DNA of 64,000 nt from Neopestalotiopsis rosae (Eukaryota > Ascomycota > Sordariomycetes > Amphisphaeriales > Sporocadaceae): contig JALGAS010000011.1 of assembly GCA_023078685.1 (NCBI GenBank), positions 186,001-250,000 on the forward strand, read 5' to 3'. Of the stretch, positions 57,871-64,000 are shown one piece after another; the first letter of the stretch is position 1; every line of letters begins with the position of its first letter. The notes under the pieces were generated by a model. It did no database searches, was not told where the DNA came from, and saw only the letters and a list, made by a program, of their open reading frames with translations. The position numbers and the translations under genes are program-made.

Positions 57871-59758
57871 ATGAACAGCGGCAGCAACGAATAATAGTGC
57901 ACACAGAGTACAGGTCAGATAACAGGCATGTAGGTAGGTGGAATGCACCAGCATTGATTCGCAGCAGAGCAGTCCACGAGCTACGACATTACTTGGTCAG
58001 TCGCAGAAAAGTTGTGTTGGGGAGGAAGCAGCAAGCGATAGACGATAGCAGTGGTAGCAGCAGCAGCAGTAACCTAACCTAGAGCCTTGAGAGCCCTTCG
58101 AGCCCCGCGCGCTTGAAACGGCGCGAAACGGGACCGGCAAAGGGTCTTTTTGGAGGGGAAAGAGGGCCAACAGACAGCCAACCGTCTAGGTTACCGATGT
58201 ACGGCGATCGATATGCTTGTTTCTAGGTGCCCAGGGGATGTAACGTAACCTTTTAGTCCCCCTCCAAGAAGTTTTTCCTTCTAGCTCTCACATGAGGGAA
58301 ACTAGACCTTATTATTACTTGCAGACTTGGATGCCGTTCCATTCCTGCACAAAACAAGAAGCGCGAATCCGGAATTGGGAAAGATCTTCCCTTGCTCGGT
58401 AAGAGGATGAAAAGAAGAGCCACAAGGGAAGAACGCCACAGGTAACAGACTCTGGTTTTTTCGGTTTGATCCTGCAGCTTCTTAGTGCTTTTCTCGTTTA
58501 TCTCAGCGTCTTTGCTAAGGCGAGTAAAAGTGCTGAAATTGTTAGGCCCGGCCGGACATAAGACACAAGACACCCACCCCAGTCCATCTAGTCCACCAAT
58601 GCCGAGTCTCGACTCTGTGGTTGACAAAATCTGCACAGACAACAAGTGCAATAATAAATCATGGTAATAATAATCCTCATTCACGCGGCGTACTTCCGGT
58701 GACGTGTGGATATCCATCTAGTATACGTTAACATTAGAGTCCTGAGCGTCAAAGAAACAATCCAAGCCCTCCATCCGTCCATCCATCAGATCCATCAAAA
58801 TCCCCTCCTTACCATTGCTAACGGTTGATCCACTATCTCGATCCATATCGACAAACAACGTTACCAGTGCTCAGGGCCCGATTGTAACTAGCTGCCCCCC
58901 TGCTCAGATTTTTGACAGCACCACAAGGAACCATGAAATTACCAGGATATGCCAGACGAGATCTTAGCTCTGTCTACCGATCGCCTACCCTACGTACCCA
59001 CAAACCTCAGATGACTAATAAGCCTCATACGTCTTGTGCTTATACTATTACCACGACCTTGCTTCAGTGAGGCGTCCGGTATTGAAGCCGGTTCAGGTCA
59101 CAAAGTCCACCAAGCGCGGCCCAACCGCCGAGGCAGAGAACGCTTTCCATATACGGTTATCTGCGGAATAGCTACGACCCCAAGATCTCAGATCCAATGA
59201 GACCGGCCAGTGTGCTCTGAGACAAACGGGATGGCACGTGTCTGCAATGGCTAGCTCTGATAGCTCCTGTCTGGTGTCTGGGGTTGGGAGGCAACAGCAA
59301 CTACAACGTTTGCCGGACCCGGATGCCCATGGCCATTCGGACCACACGCCGTACAATGTGTGATCTCATACATCGACCACTTTGGTGGGGTCCGGGGAAA
59401 ACAAGTCAAACGTTCCATCTTATCTGAACCTCTCTCAATATTGGACCTCCACCAGAAGCTTCTGTACTGCGTCACAGCTACCTGTGGGCAATAGTCATCC
59501 ACACAATCCCTGGCGGTACTCGCCTACCGGAAGGGCTGGAGCGATGCCCGTGATACGTCAGAGATCAAGTCATGGCAATCACAGTGAGGCTCTTAATATG
59601 GCCAACGGCTGGTCTGGGAAATTCTGTTTGCTCCCTTCATTCCTGCGTACTGCAAGAATCGAACCAAAACCCAAGCACTGCCTACCTCCTACCTTGACTG
59701 ATAACATTCCCATTCGTAAATTACCGTCTTATCATATCAAGTCTAAATTCAGCCCACC

Positions 59759-61082
59759 ATGAGACTCATCATCCGAGACGACCCGGAAACGGCTAGCTAC
59801 TATGTAGCCAACTATATCATTCAGAGGATCAAGCATTTCAATCCGACTCCCTCGCACCCCTTCGTACTCGGTCTTCCCACCGGGTCTAGTCCCTTGGCCG
59901 TGTATAGAATACTGGTGGAGAAATACAAGGCTGGAGAGGTTAGCTTTTGTCATGGACACTTGCTATATGTCGTACACCGGGCTAACCTAGTATACTCTAG
60001 ATATCATTCGAAAATGTCGTCACCTTTAACATGGTTCGTAATAAACCTTGGGGGTATATATGTGTTACATGTGAATAATTATGTCTGACCACTACATGTG
60101 CAGGATGAGTATATCGGTATCCCGAGGGACCATCCCGAGTCCTACCACTCGTTCATGTGGAAGAACTTCTTCTCCCACGTGAATGTCAAGCCAAGTAACG
60201 TCAATATCCTAAATGGCAACGCGCCCAACCTCGAGGCCGAGTGTGTCGAGTATGAGGCCAAGATCAAGCGTGCCGGCGGTATTGACCTCTTCCTGGGCGG
60301 CATTGGCGAGGATGGTCACATTGCCTTTAACGAGCCGGGATCCAGTTTGGCGTCGCGTACGCGGGTCAAGACGCTGGCCTACGATACCATCATTGCCAAC
60401 TCGCGCTTCTTTGGCAACGACCTCAACAGCGTCCCGCGCATGGCCCTGACCGTGGGCGTCCAGACGGTCCTCGAGGCCCGCGAGGTTGTTGTCATCATCC
60501 TCGGTTCCCGCAAGTCCCTTGCCCTCCAGCGCTGCATCGAGCAGGGCGTCAACCACATGTGGACTCTCTCAAGTCTCCAGCTCCACCCGCATCCCATGAT
60601 TGTCTGTGACGAGGATGCCACCCTGGAGCTTCAGGTCAAGACTGTCAAGGTAAATATCGCCTCTGAATCAATAAGAAGAAAAACATGTAATTCATGCTAA
60701 TCACTCTGTTTGTCTCTAGTACTTCAAGAGCATTGAGCAAGTGGCCCTGCAACAAGGGTTCGAGCAGATCCTGCCCTCCACTATTCGCACGGGACCGACG
60801 ACCACGGCCATCCAAGTGCCCAAGACGCCGCCCGTGGTCGACATCCACACCCCTCCTTCGCCAGAGTCCCCGATCATATCGTCGCCCACGATCCTGGCAC
60901 CGCAGCCGACTACATCGCGCTTCCTACGCCCCACCTCGCCGGCCAACGAGTATCCCCTCCGGTCCGTGTCCCCGGACCTGGTCCCGGACCGCATGGCTGA
61001 CCGTGTCGGCGTCCCGACGCTCGCGGCTCGCCTGACTCCCCGACCTGAGCAGCAGCAGCGTCTTGCCCCGATTGGAGCATAA
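59759..61082 (+). CDS. dam1: Glucosamine-6-phosphate deaminase
   Basis: Isomerase-deaminase of 373 residues that turns glucosamine-6-phosphate into fructose-6-phosphate and ammonia, the last cluster step before glycolysis. Exons 59759-59938, 60001-60033 (33 nt, residues 61-71), 60104-60649 and 60720-61082. The splice rebuilds [13 protein letters not shown]. Active-site residues fall on the same numbers as in Escherichia coli NagB: Asp72, Asp141, His143 and Glu148 ([14 protein letters not shown]). [12 protein letters not shown] binds the phosphate and [10 protein letters not shown] is conserved. The enzyme core ends near residue 285; the final 85 residues are a Pro/Ser/Thr-rich tail absent from bacterial NagB. 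Cytosolic. Divergent from hxk3, convergent with the GH31 gene. Confidence 0.96.
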
Positions 61083-61557
61083 AAGGTGTTCGCTGTCGTG
61101 ATTTGTGGAGAGCTTTTCTTGTAGACTATAACTTTATTTAGATACCATTCGCTTGGCATGACACTTTTCTTTGAGATTTAGTTGAATGAGGTTGCATTCA
61201 TATAAAGACTCGATGCATTGATTATACTGGAAAGACCATTTAGAAGTCTAGATACCTAGTGTTTTATGTCAGTATTTGAATACATTAGCGTTCGATGTAT
61301 TTAACGTACTTTCTGCATGGACGAGTCTCCCAGTATCGTGATGAGTGTGAGTCAATGACAAGGCTATAAATTAAAAGATAAGAAGAAGAAATATACTGAC
61401 GACATATGTACGCATGCTACTCACTGATACAGTTCAATATTACGTTGGGCGTGGTTATATGCAAGACATATCTTCTAATTAATAATACATCAGTCAGTGC
61501 AGCAATAATTGATTGGGCTTGATAACTGGTCAACTATCAACAAAAGATACCACTACT
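61083..61557. other. Convergent 3' region dam1/GH31
   Basis: A 475 nt AT-rich region between two convergent stop codons, probably 3' untranslated sequence of both genes. No coding frame that I can support. Confidence 0.5.
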
Positions 61558-63973
61558 TCAAAGCCACTTGATGGTCTCTGAATAATCTTGCTCGAGCTTT
61601 CGACTATTCGTGCTGACATTCCAGTCTCCGGTGAGAATCTCGGTTCCACTCAGCCTATCCTTGCCTTCGCCGTCGCCCACGGTCAAGACACCAAGCTCTT
61701 TACCGTCCTTGTCGTGCAGCTCGGCACTGGCGCCCTTGCTCACATTGTAGAGCACCACCTCGACGTCGGCAGCGTAGTCGTAAACGGCGCCCCGGGTACC
61801 CTCCTTGCCGAGCACCAACACCGTGTTCTCCCGCACGTACAAGGGGAGCGTGCCAAAGCCGTGGCGCTCCCGGAACCAACCCGGGCCCTGGCGCGTCTGG
61901 TTGGTGAAGAAGCACGTCCAGGTGCCGCGGGGGAGGTAGAACTCGACCTCGCCCGACTCGTCAAAGATGGGCGCCGCGAGGAGGCCGTCGCCGACGAAGA
62001 ACTGGCGGTCGAGGTACCACGCCGTAGGGTCGTCGGGAAACTCGAGGCACGCGGCGCGGAGCGACAGGGGGCAACCGCCCTCGACGGCGCGGGCGGCCTG
62101 GGCGCGCAGGTACGGCATGAGGCGCGTCTTGAGCGCGGTCCAGCGGCTCAGGGTGCGCGAGCAACCCTGGTCCCCCTTGTCGTCGCCGTCAATGGTCCAG
62201 GGCACGCGGTACGAGCTGCTGCCGTGCAGGCGGCTGTGCGAGCACAGCAGGCCGAACGCCACCCAGCGCTTGTAGATCCACGGCGGCGGGGAGCCCTCGA
62301 AGCCGCCAATGTCGACGGACCAGTAGGCGAAGCCCGACAGGCCCAGGGACAGGCCGCCCCGGACCGACTCGCCCATGGCCTCGGGGGTGGACTCGCAGTC
62401 GCCGCCCCACTGCAGCGGGAAGCGCTGGGTGCCGGCGCAGGCGGCGCGGGCAAAGAGGACGGCCTCGTCCCTGCCGAAGCGAGCCTGGAGCGCCTCGTAG
62501 ACGACCTTGTTGTAGAGGAAGGCGTAGTAGTTGTGCATCTTGTGGGGGTCGACCGCGGCGTCGTGCCACGCGACGTCGAGGGTCGGCACGCGCTCGCCAA
62601 AGTCGGTCTTGATGGCGTCGACGCCCTTGTCAAAGAGGCCGTTGAGGCACTCGACGTACCACTTGCACGCCTCGGGATTCGTAAAGTCGACGAGGCCCAT
62701 GCCGCCCTGCCACAGGTCCCACTGCCACACGTCGCCGTTCTTGCGCTTGAGCAGGTAGCCCTTTTCCGCCGCCGTCGCAAACGCCGCGCCGTGCTGGGCA
62801 ATGTAGGGGTTGATCCAGACGCAGACCTTGTTGGCGAGGCCCGACGACTTGAGGCGCGAGATCTGGGCCTTGGGGTCGGGGAACCGCTCCGAGTCAAAGA
62901 CAAAGTCGGTCCACTTGAAGGCCTTCATCCAGAAGCAGTCGTAGTGGAACACGTCGACCTGCGTGTCTCGCTCCTTCATGCCCTCGAGGAAAGACGTGAC
63001 GGTGGCTTCGTCGTAGTTTGTCGTGAAGCTCGTGCTGAGCCACAAGCCGAAACTCCAGCTGGGCACCTTGCCCGGTCTGCCCGTGAGGATCGAGTACCTC
63101 TTTAGGACCTCCTTGGGCGTCGGCCCGTAGATGATGTACCACTTTAGTCTCTGTCCTTCAACGCTCGTCTGCACCCGGTTGGTCCGCTCGCTGCCAATCT
63201 CGAGGTCGACCTTGCCCGGCGTGTCAATGAAGATGCCGTAGCCTCGGGAGCTCAGCCAAAACGACACATTCTTGTAAGCCTGGTCGCTCGATGTGCCTCC
63301 ATCGGCGTTCCAGAGCTGTACGCTCTGTCCGACCTTGTTGAACGCCCCAAATCGCTCGCCCAGACCGTGGACTGATTCACCAATGGCCAAAGATGTTTGT
63401 GTAAAAATGTAATGCTTGAGATCTCGCATGTCGCCCGTCTGCATGGGATTACTCGTCGCTGGACTGTAGGCGAGTCCAACACTCCGACTCAGGAGCGATG
63501 TGAGCTGCTTGGACCCATCGCTGCTGTGGAACCTGATATCAAAGCTGTGTTCTTCGGCACTGATGGTGGCTGACAGGGCGCCCGATGACAAGACGGTGCC
63601 CTTATCGTTCTTGGAAATCTTGGCCTCGACAGATGGCCTGCCATCTGGGTAAAGCTCAAAGTCAGGTCCACGCCTCGCTGCGCCCGCCCAATGCGTCGTT
63701 TCGACCGATATGACGCCGTCAAAGGCAGCCTCAATGTCCTGAATCTCGAATTAGTAAACATGGAACGTTTATTTCGAGTCAATGCCGGGACCAACTTGAT
63801 AAGCTTACAATTGTCAATGTACTGCGATTTAGAGTGTCACCACGAGAAAATATCTTTCGTGTTGGACATAGAAGGCTCAATTGGTTCTCTTTTGGAGCAA
63901 TCTCGTATACTTCTTCAGCATACTCGGTCTGGATACCCTCGGCGGGGAGCCACATGCCATCGCGAAACTTCAT
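61558..63973 (-). CDS. GH31 alpha-xylosidase-type glycosidase (YicI-like)
   Basis: Glycoside hydrolase of 781 residues without signal peptide, hence probably intracellular. Exons 63809-63973 and 61558-63738 (minus strand). The N-terminus MKFRDGMWLPAEG and overall length match bacterial YicI (772 residues). The nucleophile is Asp434 in IKTDFGERVP and the acid/base is Asp502 in WGGDCEST. The string KTDFGE is typical of alpha-xylosidases, whereas alpha-glucosidases of this family usually have W-I-D-M-N-E. Other conserved parts are HGLGERFGAFNKVGQ, FHYDCFWMKAFKWTDF and GFAYWSVDIGGFEG. It would release alpha-linked xylose or a related sugar. It is convergent with dam1 at the right edge of the GlcNAc cluster; whether it belongs functionally to that cluster is open. 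The start codon lies 27 nt from the window end. Confidence 0.92.
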
Positions 63974-64000
63974 GATCGAGCAATCAATTGGTTGATTGGC

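Larger units (their letters stand above)
56248..59758. promoter_or_regulatory. Long divergent region hxk3-dam1
   Basis: A 3.5 kb region between the start codons of hxk3 (minus) and dam1 (plus), the longest spacer in the window. No protein-coding model is supported. It is rich in simple repeats: GTAGGTA/GTAGTA clusters (57110-57170, 57360-57545, 57838-57870), CAG/AGC clusters (57688-57735, 58048-58070), and CCTAACCTAG elements (about 57476-57485 and 58071-58081). It may hold long leaders, an activator-binding array or a non-coding transcript. Confidence 0.5.

Noticed and set aside
57470..58085. CCTAACCTA units as telomere-like repeats
   Set aside because: They are isolated and do not match TTAGGG arrays of filamentous fungi; the region lies inside a gene cluster.
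61588..63105. 505-codon open frame opposite the GH31 gene
   Set aside because: It is a mirror of the GC-ending codons of the GH31 gene. The protein is Val/Ala/Leu/Arg-rich with no motifs, while the opposite strand has an intact, well-conserved enzyme.
1..64000. CRISPR arrays, prokaryotic operons, ribosome binding sites
   Set aside because: The sequence is eukaryotic with spliceosomal introns; no array of spaced repeats was seen.

Overview
The window looks like nuclear DNA of a filamentous ascomycete, most likely a sordariomycete (Hypocreales-like). Genes are monocistronic and lie on both strands. They are broken by 41-100 nt introns with GTAAGT-type donors, CTAAC/CTAAT branch sites and CAG/TAG acceptors. 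They are separated by 0.5-3.5 kb spacers, and one tRNA gene carries a small intron. Exon models below were joined by hand: reading frame was checked across every junction and total lengths are multiples of three, but no transcript data were available.

Left part (1-10 kb): a dynamin/Mx-like GTPase and a six-exon MFS sugar transporter, each followed by a long spacer. Middle accessory part (10.8-33.6 kb): a cytochrome P450, a secreted heme-thiolate peroxidase convergent with a DUF4863/PnbB-like lyase, a PF04185 phosphoesterase (acid phosphatase-like), two short-chain dehydrogenases around an AT-rich island, an intronless bacterial-type M19 dipeptidase divergent from a Dal5-family permease, an FAD monooxygenase interrupted by a stop codon, a small membrane orphan, a relic of a kinase-like gene, an unknown acidic protein and an FG-GAP repeat protein. 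No PKS, NRPS or terpene synthase is present, so this reads as catabolic or detoxification gene content rather than a complete secondary-metabolite cluster.

Right part (34-44 kb): tRNA-Glu(CUC), the CCR4-NOT subunit Rcd1/Caf40, a single-pass membrane protein of unknown function and an Srs2-type UvrD helicase, all core-genome genes.

Far right (44.2-64 kb): an N-acetylglucosamine (GlcNAc) catabolic gene cluster. In order it holds GlcNAc-6-phosphate deacetylase (dac1, -), a GH3 beta-N-acetylglucosaminidase-like protein fused to GNAT domains (nag3, +), an NDT80-family regulator (ron1, +), a hexokinase-family GlcNAc kinase (hxk3, -), glucosamine-6-phosphate deaminase (dam1, +) and a GH31 alpha-xylosidase-type glycosidase (-). 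Together they would phosphorylate GlcNAc, deacetylate it, deaminate it to fructose-6-phosphate, and carry their own regulator. The gene set matches the RON1-controlled cluster known from Trichoderma reesei, but the GlcNAc transporter (ngt1) is not in the window and a GH31 enzyme sits at its edge. The most unusual elements are the GH3-GNAT fusion, which lacks the canonical GH3 catalytic residues, the hydrophobic N-terminus of the kinase, and the long repeat-rich divergent promoter between hxk3 and dam1.
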